A DNA stretch of 19,389 nt, taken from Promicromonosporaceae bacterium (GTDB lineage: Bacteria; Actinomycetota; Actinomycetes; Actinomycetales; Cellulomonadaceae). The DNA lies in contig WQZL01000023.1 of NCBI GenBank assembly GCA_009780755.1, forward strand, positions 1-19,389. Direction: 5' to 3'. The notes beneath the pieces were generated by a model. It did no database searches, was not told where the DNA came from, and was given only the letters and a program-made list of their open reading frames with translations. Of the stretch, positions 1-6,818 are shown one piece after another. How positions within the stretch are numbered: position 1 is the stretch's first letter; the number at the start of each line of letters is the position of its first letter. A program made the position numbers and the translations under genes.

Positions 1-7
1 AAGAGGC

Positions 8-31
8 GGGGGGGGGGGGGGGGGAGGGGGG
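8..31. repeat. Homopolymeric G tract (17 G, one A, 6 G)
   Basis: Seventeen consecutive G at 8-24, an A at 25, then six G at 26-31. The tract ends 14 bases before the ATG of the surface-protein gene at 46 and directly precedes a TATAAG hexamer. Long G runs of this kind are classical slipped-strand sites. This one is at the window edge, so its exact length may be an assembly estimate. Confidence 0.9.
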
Positions 32-33
32 AG

Positions 34-39
34 TATAAG
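34..39 (+). promoter_or_regulatory. Possible -10 box of a leaderless promoter
   Basis: TATAAG matches the sigma-A/70 -10 consensus at five of six positions. It lies six bases before the ATG at 46, so transcription would begin at about the start codon. No -35 hexamer is visible: the place where it should lie is filled by the G tract. The promoter assignment is inference. A G-rich Shine-Dalgarno role for GGGGGGAG (26-33) is an alternative, but its spacing of 12 is long. Confidence 0.4.
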
Positions 40-45
40 TAGCTT

Positions 46-3000
46 ATGCGTAACTTACACATACCCTTCGTCAACCGCTCACATACTCGCTCTCGTCTGG
101 CTGGCACCGCTGCCGCCCTGGCGATCCTCCTAGCTCTCCCACTGGGTCCGGCGGCGTTCGCCGACGAACCCGCTGCGGAGGTTGATTCGTATGAGGTGGG
201 CATCGAACCCGCCTTCGACCTCCTGGCAAGCGGCGAGGTTGGTGGCCCAGGTGGCGCCCCCTGGCGCTTACACAGCAATGGAATGCTGCTCATCGACAGC
301 GGCACCATCGACTGGTCAGCACCATATGGTGAACCGTGGTGGGGTACGTGGGCAAGCCCGTGGGAGGGCATTTACGTAGATGGGCTACCGCTAAGGTGGC
401 ACGTGAGGACGGTTGCCCTTACCGGGCCAATTATTGCGGGTGATCTGGACGGACTGTTCGCTGGTATGTTTACGACGGTTTACGGGGTGCATCATCTGGA
501 TACTTCTAATACAACAAGTATGAGGGGAACGTTTTCTGGCGTGCGCGGTTCCCTGGACCTGTCGGGACTCGATACGAGCAACGTTACCGATATGAGCGGT
601 ATGTTCTCTGGAATGTCTGCGTCGGACGAGAGCAGCGGGTTGAGCCTAAACTTGTCGGGTTGGGACACCAGCAATGTCACCGATATGAGCGGCATGTTCT
701 CTGGGATGTCAGGATTGGAATGGTTGGACCTAAACTTGTCGGGTTGGGACACCGGCAATGTCACCGACATGCACGGCATGTTTTCTGGTCTGCCGACTGG
801 TGTGTGGGGCGTGTGGGAGGTATCAAGTTGGGACACCAGCAACGTAACCGACATGGGTGGAATGTTCTCTAACGCGACGTTGCCGTGGGATGTTGATATG
901 TCGGGTTGGGATACCAGCAGTGTAACCAATATGAGCGGCATGTTTTCTGACGCGTCATTGCCGTGGGACTTTGATGTGTCGGATTGGGATACCAGTAATG
1001 TAACCAATATGAGCAGCATGTTTTTTGGCGCGACGTTGCCGTGGGATCTTGATGTATCGAGCTGGGACACCGGCAACGTAACCAACATGGGCGGTATGTT
1101 CTCTAGTGTGTTCCATCTTATGAGCCTAGACTTGTCGGAGTGGGACACGCGCGGTGTATCTGACATGTGGAACATGTTTGAAAGAATGTATTCGTTGACC
1201 TCTTTGGTGCTCGGAAGATACTTCGAGCTTCCAACGTGGAGTCGGAATGACACGGGTCTGCCGATTTTCAGCGGGTACCGGTGGGTAAACGAAACAAACC
1301 CAGCTGTTACGGATACGTTTACCTCTAGGGAGTTGATGGCCAACTTCGACGGCGCCACGATGTATGGAACCTGGACGCGACAGCCGGGGCCGACGGTTAC
1401 CGCACCACGATGGATTCCTAATGTAACTGGTTGGGTCGGGGTCACATTCGCTGATTGGCAGGTGTTCGAGGCACCGCTAGTGGGTGGTAGCACTGCCGGT
1501 GTGGTGACCTCGATTTCCGGCCTGCCTACTGGCATCGTGTTTGACCCGGTCACGTTTACCTTCTCGGGGACTCCGGTTGCGGAGGGTTCTTACGAGGTAA
1601 CGGTTACGTTTACTCTTGATGGCGCCTATGACCCGGCGGTTTCTGATTCGGCAACCTTCCGGTGGACGATTGCCCTACCATCAGGGGTTGAGCACTCGAT
1701 CACGGTTGACGCTTGGGGCGGCACGGCTTCGTCCTCCGTATCGGAAGCATCGGCGGGCACGCTGGTTACGCTGACGGCAGTACCCGATGAATGGCACCGG
1801 TTCGCTGACTGGAGCATTTGGAGCCTCTGCGGCAGTAATGTGGTTTGGGCTGCCGGTTCGTCGGCTACGTCTAACCCGGCAACATTTGTAATGCCAGATT
1901 CCTCGGTATCGATAAGCTCACATTTCAGCTGGATTCACTTACATTGGATCTCGCTTTGGCAAGCGCCCGGCGGCTCGGCTTCGGTTTCTGTGTATGAAGC
2001 GGAGGCGGGGATGCCGGTGACATTGACGGCGACGCCTGATGAGGGGTATCGCTTTGCGAATTGGTACTTTAGCGGCTGGTGGGACGTAACGTGGGTGGAT
2101 GGTTCGTGGCTGGGGTCTAACCCGGCGACGTTCTATATGCCGCATCAATCGGTGTGGGTGGCTCCGGTATTCGAGCCGACTCCGGCGCCGGTGGAGTACC
2201 TGATTACGGTTGATACCGTAGCTGGTGGTGCGGCTATGGCCTCCGCGCCCAGAGCGCCGGAAGGGGCATCGGTGAGGCTGCTGGCATTGCCTGGAGCTGG
2301 TCAGCGATTCGTGAGTTGGGATGTGCCAGGTGTGACGTGGGCGGATGGCTCGTCGGCTATGAGTAATCCGGCGACGTTTGTGATGCCGGATGGCCCGGTG
2401 ACGGTGACGCCAGAGTTTGCAGTGGCCCCGGTGCCGGTGGCGCATCCGGTCACGGTGAACGCTGCGGCTGGTGGTGCGGCTTTGGCTTCTCCCGACAGTG
2501 CGGCTGAGGGTGCGTCCGTGACGCTGCTGGCTTTGCCTGGAGTCAATCAGCGTTTCGTGCGGTGGAATGTGTCGGGTGTGGTTTGGGCGGCTGGTTCGTC
2601 GGCTACGTCTAACCCGGCAACATTTGTGATGCCGAACGCCCCGGTGACGGTGACGCCGGAGTTTGTGGCGACCCCGATAGGGTCACCTTCGCCTACTCCT
2701 CCGCCAACGCCTGGTGTCCCTTCGCCGCCGCCCGCTACGCCTGGGACCCCTGCCCCTACTCCGTCGCCGACGCCGCCGGTTTCGGAGTGGGCGTGTCCGA
2801 CTACGGCGAGCTTCTCCGATGTTGCGGTTCGTTCGCAGTTCCACTGCTACGTTGAATGGCTAGCGGCCACGGAGATCACCACTGGTTGGCCTGATGGCAC
2901 GTTCCGTCCGGGCGCGAATGTGGAGCGTCAGGCGATGGCGGCGTTCTTGTACCGGGGGCTGGCTGATTCTGCGGCGTTTACAACACCACAGCGGGCGCAG

Positions 3001-3378
3001 TTCTCAGATAAGCCGACAAATGGTCAGTTCTTCCGTCAGGTTGAATGGCTGGCCGGGACTGGGATTACTACGGGTTGGCCGGATGGGACATTCCGTCCGG
3101 GCAATTCGGTAGAGCGTCAAGCAATGGCTGCGTTCTTGTTCCGGGCTGCCGGCAGCCCGTCGTTTACTCCGCCAGCGACGCCGACGTTCTCGGATGTGCC
3201 TCGTACCTCGCAGTTCTTCTTGGAGATTGAGTGGTTGTACTCCACGGGTATCACTACCGGTTTTGCTGATGGCACGTTCCGTCCAGGCGCCAATGTAGAA
3301 CGTCAAGCGATGGCCGCGTTCCTATACCGGGCCTTTGATGGTGGACATCTGGATGACGCAAACCTGAACCGCCCATAG
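46..3378 (+). CDS. BspA-repeat surface protein with InlB-type repeats and three C-terminal SLH domains
   Basis: A secreted, 1110-residue cell-surface protein, probably an adhesin. Residues 1-39 form a signal peptide ending in AFA. Nine BspA-type (DUF285) repeats follow at about 151-380, each with a core like WDTSNVTDMSGMF. Residues 465-545 look like an Ig/cadherin-like fold (LPTGIVFDPVTFTFSGTP). Four InlB-type bacterial repeats (549-875) carry VTLTAxPDEGxRFxxW and SNPATFVMP motifs. A Pro/Thr linker (879-915) leads to three SLH domains (917-1105) with motifs like FRPGANVERQAMAAFLYR, which bind secondary cell-wall polymers. The start follows an in-frame stop at 40-42, so no longer form is possible. 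The BspA part uses visibly more A/T at third codon positions than the rest of the window, which may reflect separate ancestry. The ligand is unknown. Confidence 0.93.
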   Translation: MRNLHIPFVNRSHTRSRLAGTAAALAILLALPLGPAAFADEPAAEVDSYEVGIEPAFDLLASGEVGGPGGAPWRLHSNGMLLIDSGTIDWSAPYGEPWWGTWASPWEGIYVDGLPLRWHVRTVALTGPIIAGDLDGLFAGMFTTVYGVHHLDTSNTTSMRGTFSGVRGSLDLSGLDTSNVTDMSGMFSGMSASDESSGLSLNLSGWDTSNVTDMSGMFSGMSGLEWLDLNLSGWDTGNVTDMHGMFSGLPTGVWGVWEVSSWDTSNVTDMGGMFSNATLPWDVDMSGWDTSSVTNMSGMFSDASLPWDFDVSDWDTSNVTNMSSMFFGATLPWDLDVSSWDTGNVTNMGGMFSSVFHLMSLDLSEWDTRGVSDMWNMFERMYSLTSLVLGRYFELPTWSRNDTGLPIFSGYRWVNETNPAVTDTFTSRELMANFDGATMYGTWTRQPGPTVTAPRWIPNVTGWVGVTFADWQVFEAPLVGGSTAGVVTSISGLPTGIVFDPVTFTFSGTPVAEGSYEVTVTFTLDGAYDPAVSDSATFRWTIALPSGVEHSITVDAWGGTASSSVSEASAGTLVTLTAVPDEWHRFADWSIWSLCGSNVVWAAGSSATSNPATFVMPDSSVSISSHFSWIHLHWISLWQAPGGSASVSVYEAEAGMPVTLTATPDEGYRFANWYFSGWWDVTWVDGSWLGSNPATFYMPHQSVWVAPVFEPTPAPVEYLITVDTVAGGAAMASAPRAPEGASVRLLALPGAGQRFVSWDVPGVTWADGSSAMSNPATFVMPDGPVTVTPEFAVAPVPVAHPVTVNAAAGGAALASPDSAAEGASVTLLALPGVNQRFVRWNVSGVVWAAGSSATSNPATFVMPNAPVTVTPEFVATPIGSPSPTPPPTPGVPSPPPATPGTPAPTPSPTPPVSEWACPTTASFSDVAVRSQFHCYVEWLAATEITTGWPDGTFRPGANVERQAMAAFLYRGLADSAAFTTPQRAQFSDKPTNGQFFRQVEWLAGTGITTGWPDGTFRPGNSVERQAMAAFLFRAAGSPSFTPPATPTFSDVPRTSQFFLEIEWLYSTGITTGFADGTFRPGANVERQAMAAFLYRAFDGGHLDDANLNRP

Positions 3379-3391
3379 CCGCCGATCACCG

Positions 3392-3433
3392 CGTCATCCT
3401 GCGCGGAGCGACGAAGGAGCGTAGTCGCAGAAC
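3392..3433 (+). repeat. REP-like intergenic repeat, copy A
   Basis: This element begins CGTCATCCTGCGCG and contains GAGCGTAGTCGC. A related copy lies at 6063-6095 with the same beginning and GAGCGTAGCGAGTCGC. It lies just after the first surface-protein gene and runs into the hairpin at 3424-3473. Two related copies in one 19-kb window suggest a dispersed genomic repeat family. Confidence 0.6.
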
Positions 3434-3473
3434 CCAGGCTCAGAGGGTAACCCTCTAGCCTGGGTTCTGCGAC
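3424..3473 (+). terminator. Long hairpin after the BspA/SLH gene
   Basis: A perfect 17-bp stem (3424-3440 with 3457-3473) continues after a one-base bulge into a 6-bp inner stem (3442-3447 with 3451-3456) and a TAA loop. It lies 45 bases after the stop at 3378. There is no T run, so it is a U-less hairpin terminator or simply part of the repeat element. Confidence 0.6.
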
Positions 3474-3485
3474 TCGCTGGCGGTT

Positions 3486-3588
3486 GGTGGCTTCGACACG
3501 TCGGGCCTGGCGGCCCTCCTACTCAACCACCCGATTTGCCCTAGGGGTGGTTGAGTAGGCCGACGAAGGAGGCCGTGTCGAAACCACC
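3486..3588. repeat. Large palindrome of two inverted GTTGAGTAG-type repeats
   Basis: Two copies of one element face each other. The left copy (3486-3532) is an imperfect reverse complement of the right (3546-3588). The centre is a perfect 15-bp inverted repeat (3518-3532 with 3545-3559, GGGTGGTTGAGTAGG). The outer arms TTCGACAC (3492-3499) and GTGTCGAA (3575-3582) also pair. A transcript would fold into a long cruciform. No coding potential is seen. Confidence 0.7.
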
Positions 3589-3601
3589 ACCGCTTCAGTT
3601 T

Positions 3602-3643
3602 CGGTGGTTTCAAACACGCTCGTACCTCGCTACTCAACCACCG
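3602..3643 (-). repeat. Third GTTGAGTAG-type repeat copy
   Basis: Read on the minus strand it begins CGGTGGTTGAGTAGCGAGG and ends in GAAACCACCG. This matches the right-hand copy at 3546-3588 at both ends, with a different middle. It sits about 100 bases before the next gene. Confidence 0.65.
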
Positions 3644-3737
3644 AGTTAGGGCGACCAAAATACGCGCATGGTTGTCATCCATTTGGGGGACACTCTATTC
3701 AACCGTTCGCGTCCTGCTTTGAGAGCATGTGGGAGGG

Positions 3738-3743
3738 TAATCT
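3738..3743 (+). promoter_or_regulatory. Possible -10 box (TAATCT) for the SLH/RCC1 gene
   Basis: TAATCT fits TANNNT and lies eight bases before the ATG at 3752, so the transcript could be leaderless or nearly so. It supports the inner start over the ATG at 3668. No clear -35 hexamer is seen 16-18 bases upstream. Confidence 0.3.
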
Positions 3744-3751
3744 TTTCCCTC

Positions 3752-5584
3752 ATGTTCACTAAACATGGGCCATCGGCCGGACAACCACCCGTATATTCCC
3801 GCTGGGCAAGAGCGACTTCTCGGCGTGTGGCGTCGGCGGCGACACTCGCATTGGCGCTCTCGCTAGCACCGGTTGCCGTGGCCGGAGCGCAACCATCAAC
3901 AGAACCTACGGCTCCGCTCTCTACCCCAAGCTTCACCGATGTGCCTACCACCAACCAATTCCACGGCTACATCACCTGGATGGCTGAGACCGGTATCACT
4001 ACTGGCTACCCAGACAACACCTTCCGTCCGACAAACCCGGTATCTCGACAGGCTCTAGCTGCGTTCTTGTACCGGGCGATCACCGAACAGGACTCCGACT
4101 TCGAGACTCCTCCCTCGGCAAGCTTTGTCGATAAGCCGGTAACGGGTTCCTTCTTCCGCGAGGTCGAATGGCTAGCCACCACCGGCATCACCACCGGCTG
4201 GCCCGACAACACCTTCCGCCCCGGCTACAACGTAGAACGCCAAGCTATGGCTGCATTCCTATTCCGGGCCGCAGGCTGCCCAGCTACCACCTTGCCCTCT
4301 TCCGCAACATTTGTAGACGTCCCGGCCAGCCACACCTTCTTCCGGGAAATCGAGTGGATGGCCTCAACCGGCGTATCCACTGGCTGGATCGTCGGTAGCC
4401 AGGCAGAGTTCCGCCCGGGGGCACAGATCGAACGGCAGGCTATGGCCGCATTCATGCACCGCGCCAACGCCCAAGGGCTACTCCACCCCGGAACAAACAA
4501 CTGTCCCGGACAACAAACACCCGACCCCACCCCACCTAGTGTCGCGGCTGGAGCCACGGTGATTTCGGCAGGTGCCGAACACTCCCTGGTTCTGCGCACA
4601 GACGGCTCCCTGTATGCCTGGGGCAATAATCACAGCGGACGCCTGGGAGATGGCACCGTCAGTTCGCGGCGTACCCCGGTACGGGTACTGGACAACGTCG
4701 CTTCTGTCGCCGCAGGTGGCGAACACTCCCTGGCACTGCGCACGAACGGCTCCCTTTACGCCTGGGGTCACGGGTTCTGGGGGCAACTGGGCGACGGCAC
4801 CAACGTCAGCCGACGCTCCCCAGTGCCGGTGCTGACCGATGTTACCGCGATCTCGGCGGGCAGATTCCACTCGCTGGCCTTGCGCGCGGACGGCTCCCTC
4901 TACGCCTGGGGACGCAACCACTTTGGGCAGCTAGGCGATGGCACAACCACCGACCGGTTCACCCCGGTACGGGTACTTACCGGCGTCACCGCGATTTCCG
5001 CAGGCGAGATACATTCCTTGGCGATCCGCACGGATGGCTCCTTATATGCCTGGGGCCGCAACATCGGCGGGCAGCTGGGCGATGGCACAACCACCGACCG
5101 GCTCACCCCCGTACCGGTACTTACCGGCGTTACCACGGTCTCCGCAGGCGGGGCGCGTTCCCTGGCGGTACGCACGGACGGCTCCCTCTACAGCTGGGGA
5201 TTCAACGGGAACGGAGGAGTAGGTGATGGCACCAATGTCAACCGGCACACCCCGGTGCGGATACTAACCGGTGTCACGGCAGTTTCCGCCGGCTCTGCGC
5301 ATTCGTTGGCTTTGCGAACCGATGGCACCGTCTATGCCTGGGGATATGGCCGATACGGGCGGATAGGAGACGGCGCGGTCAGTACGCGACCCCTCCCGGT
5401 GCGGGTGCAACTGACTAATGTCACCGCGATTTCCGCAGGTGGGCGGCACTCGCTGGCGGTGCGCGCCGACGGCTCCCTATACACCTGGGGACACAGGTCA
5501 ACCGGCCCGCTGCTAGGCGGCGGCAGCCTCTCGCAACCCACTCCCGTGCGGCTGCTAACCAACGTCGCTTCACCCACCGGCTAA
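3752..5584 (+). CDS. SLH-anchored RCC1 beta-propeller surface protein
   Basis: A secreted protein of 610 residues. The signal peptide has its Arg-rich n-region at 17-26, a hydrophobic core at 29-44 and likely cleavage near AVA/AGA at 43-47. Three SLH domains occupy about 61-235 (FRPGYNVERQAMAAFLFR-type motifs) and should attach it to the cell-wall polymer. A Pro-rich linker follows. Residues 268-608 hold seven RCC1/BNR-type repeats of about 48 residues, each with SAGxxHSLALRTDGSLYAWG and LGDGT. Seven repeats would close one complete seven-bladed propeller, a protein-binding scaffold. The ATG at 3668 would add 28 residues that do not look like a signal peptide, so 3752 is preferred, although neither has a well-spaced Shine-Dalgarno. 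SLH is N-terminal here and C-terminal in the neighbour. The ligand is unknown. Confidence 0.9.
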   Translation: MFTKHGPSAGQPPVYSRWARATSRRVASAATLALALSLAPVAVAGAQPSTEPTAPLSTPSFTDVPTTNQFHGYITWMAETGITTGYPDNTFRPTNPVSRQALAAFLYRAITEQDSDFETPPSASFVDKPVTGSFFREVEWLATTGITTGWPDNTFRPGYNVERQAMAAFLFRAAGCPATTLPSSATFVDVPASHTFFREIEWMASTGVSTGWIVGSQAEFRPGAQIERQAMAAFMHRANAQGLLHPGTNNCPGQQTPDPTPPSVAAGATVISAGAEHSLVLRTDGSLYAWGNNHSGRLGDGTVSSRRTPVRVLDNVASVAAGGEHSLALRTNGSLYAWGHGFWGQLGDGTNVSRRSPVPVLTDVTAISAGRFHSLALRADGSLYAWGRNHFGQLGDGTTTDRFTPVRVLTGVTAISAGEIHSLAIRTDGSLYAWGRNIGGQLGDGTTTDRLTPVPVLTGVTTVSAGGARSLAVRTDGSLYSWGFNGNGGVGDGTNVNRHTPVRILTGVTAVSAGSAHSLALRTDGTVYAWGYGRYGRIGDGAVSTRPLPVRVQLTNVTAISAGGRHSLAVRADGSLYTWGHRSTGPLLGGGSLSQPTPVRLLTNVASPTG

Positions 5585-5594
5585 CACCTTCGAT

Positions 5595-5635
5595 TGTGCT
5601 TCCTGGCGATTTTCCGTAAATCGCCAGGAAGCACA
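5595..5635. terminator. Bidirectional hairpin between convergent genes
   Basis: A perfect 18-bp stem (5595-5612 with 5618-5635) with a five-base loop lies 10 bases after the plus-strand stop at 5584 and touches the minus-strand stop at 5637. The loop-side A/T pairs and its position between converging genes suggest a shared terminator, although neither side has a long T run. Confidence 0.75.
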
Positions 5636-5636
5636 G

Positions 5637-6170
5637 TCATTTCTGGTAACGGGGGCCAGCCCGGGCGGAGGCCGCGGCCAGGCCACCTGCCCAGGTGGGC
5701 AGGGTAGCGGCGCGACGAGTGGCGGTGATGCGGATGACGCCGCCTTCCTCCCGATCACAGGAGGCGAGTGCGGCTCCGTTTCGGGATACGGCGGTCTCGG
5801 CGATTGCGCAGGCGTCGTAGCCCCAGCGCCCAGCGCTTGCCCCGGCAAGGGCAGCGAGATCGGCCGCCGTCTGGGCCGCCACCCTGGCCTGCTGTGCCGC
5901 CCCGAGGGCGCCCAGACTTAACCCGAGTAGCGCGATCACGGCGATCAAACCCAAGGCCAGGACGGTTCCGGCGCCGCGCTCACTATCGGAAAAAACCAAC
6001 CTCACATTCGGTGACTTCAACCGCTGGCGCTCGCTTCGCACCGGATGACGTAGGTGTGTTCCCGTCATCCTGCGCGAGCGTAGCGAGTCGCCGGACCTAG
6101 ATTTGACGGCAATCGTTAACTCTAGGCGCTGCGGCTTTGTGTAGGGCAACGGGAGGGGAGCGGCGGTCAT
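5637..6170 (-). CDS. Rv3654c-type TadE-like membrane protein of the Tad locus
   Basis: A small membrane protein of 177 residues in this reading. The recognisable part begins near residue 60 with SERGAGTVLALGLIAVIALLG, one transmembrane helix, then AAQTAADLAALAGASA. That is the layout of the Rv3654c-type TadE-like proteins closing actinobacterial Tad loci. It probably acts as a minor pseudopilin or in assembly. The ATG at 6170 overlaps the upstream stop as ATGA, matching other junctions in this operon, so I chose it. The extra N-terminus (about 55 residues, Arg-rich) is unusual and contains the REP-like repeat at 6063-6095. A GTG at 6005 would give a family-typical 122 residues and is the main alternative. 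Confidence 0.75.
   Translation of the reverse strand: MTAAPLPLPYTKPQRLELTIAVKSRSGDSLRSRRMTGTHLRHPVRSERQRLKSPNVRLVFSDSERGAGTVLALGLIAVIALLGLSLGALGAAQQARVAAQTAADLAALAGASAGRWGYDACAIAETAVSRNGAALASCDREEGGVIRITATRRAATLPTWAGGLAAASARAGPRYQK
6063..6095 (+). repeat. REP-like repeat, copy B, inside the Tad operon
   Basis: It begins CGTCATCCTGCGCG, like copy A at 3392, and ends GAGCGTAGCGAGTCGCCGG. An inverted partner, GGATGACG at 6043-6050, forms an 8-bp stem with CGTCATCC at 6063-6070. If the downstream gene starts at 6170, the repeat is translated in frame as part of its N-terminus. Confidence 0.6.
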
Positions 6171-6517
6171 GGCTCTAACCAGGCCGTTGCCGTGCCAGTT
6201 GCGCGCAGCGGCAGGCGCGCCAGCCAACCGCCCACCACCGGCTTGGTGGCCACCACCGTTATCCATGAACCGTCGCGCTCTATCGTTACAGAAACGTCCA
6301 TGCCACCAACCTGTTGCGCCGCCGAGGCTGCCTCGGCCTCGGTTTGACCAATCGCCAGCGCCCTAGCCCCCGACCGGGCGGCATCCAGCGCCCGCATCTG
6401 CGCGCTGGATGCCGCCCCCAGGGTGAGAATGGCGACGAGCAACAGCACCACCACCGGCAGCGCAACCGCGAACTCAGCCGTGACCGCGCCCCGCTCGGTT
6501 CCGCGTTTGCTCGTCAT
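6167..6517 (-). CDS. TadE-like pseudopilin (Rv3655c type)
   Basis: A 116-residue TadE-family protein, a minor pseudopilin of the Tad/Flp system. The N-terminus TERGAVTAEFAVALPVVVLLLVAI shows the family pattern: a short charged leader, a glycine followed by a Glu five residues on, and a single hydrophobic helix. The C-terminal half (RALDAARSGARALA, then VSVTIERDGSWITVVAT) is the usual extracytoplasmic part. The ATG at 6517 comes five bases after the stop of the pilin-like gene, with GGGTGA upstream. Its stop overlaps the ATG of the next gene. Longer in-frame starts would run into the pilin gene and are rejected. Confidence 0.85.
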   Translation of the reverse strand: MTSKRGTERGAVTAEFAVALPVVVLLLVAILTLGAASSAQMRALDAARSGARALAIGQTEAEAASAAQQVGGMDVSVTIERDGSWITVVATKPVVGGWLARLPLRATGTATAWLEP

Positions 6518-6522
6518 CGCGA

Positions 6523-6750
6523 TCACCCAATCGAGAGGGCTGAGGAGATGATGCGCTCCAGCAGACCCCGCACCATATCGGACTTCAAGATGACGATCAG
6601 CAGCCCGGCCAGCCCAACGGCGGCGATGGTGGCAATCGCATACTCGGCGGTTGCCATCCCAGCCTCGCCACAAAGCCGGGGGCTAAGTTCGTGTTCCAAC
6701 TCCGTCGGAGCGAGCCACCAACCAAACAGTTCTCGAATCTTGCTTCTCAT
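6523..6750 (-). CDS. DUF4244 Flp-pilin-like small protein (Rv3656c type)
   Basis: A 75-residue protein placed as the major pilin subunit of the locus. A soluble leader of about 31 residues ends CGEAG. It is followed by MATAEYAIATIAAVGLAGLLIVIL, one transmembrane helix, and a short tail. The G followed by Glu-Tyr five and six residues later is the Flp-type prepilin processing site, so a prepilin peptidase should cut after that Gly. None is encoded in this window. AAAGGGA about seven bases before the ATG is a good ribosome-binding site. The 68-base gap to the gene before it is the largest between operon members outside the repeat region. Confidence 0.88.
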   Translation of the reverse strand: MRSKIRELFGWWLAPTELEHELSPRLCGEAGMATAEYAIATIAAVGLAGLLIVILKSDMVRGLLERIISSALSIG

Positions 6751-6818
6751 TTCCGTTCCCTTTCTGTGTTAGGCGACCGATGGGCCGCCGCCTTCCCCGG
6801 CAGTTGCCAGGAGTCTCT

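Noticed and set aside
505..1200. Regular repeats as a CRISPR array
   Set aside because: The repeats are in-frame codons of BspA units that vary by substitution, with no unique spacers and no cas genes. The same holds for the RCC1 repeats at 4555-5575.
492..1553. A 353-codon open frame on the minus strand opposite the BspA repeats
   Set aside because: It is the antisense of a highly repetitive plus-strand gene. The product is low-complexity (repeated VTLLVSQPD), and the plus strand has a signal peptide and known domains.
3486..3588. Palindrome as ends of an insertion sequence or MITE
   Set aside because: No transposase or clear target-site duplication is visible. The third copy and the sequence pattern fit a dispersed intergenic repeat better, although a MITE origin cannot be excluded.
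3668..3751. Upstream ATG at 3668 as the start of the SLH/RCC1 protein
   Set aside because: It would put 28 mixed residues before the signal peptide. The ATG at 3752 has a TANNNT box eight bases upstream and gives a more normal signal peptide. Not fully excluded.
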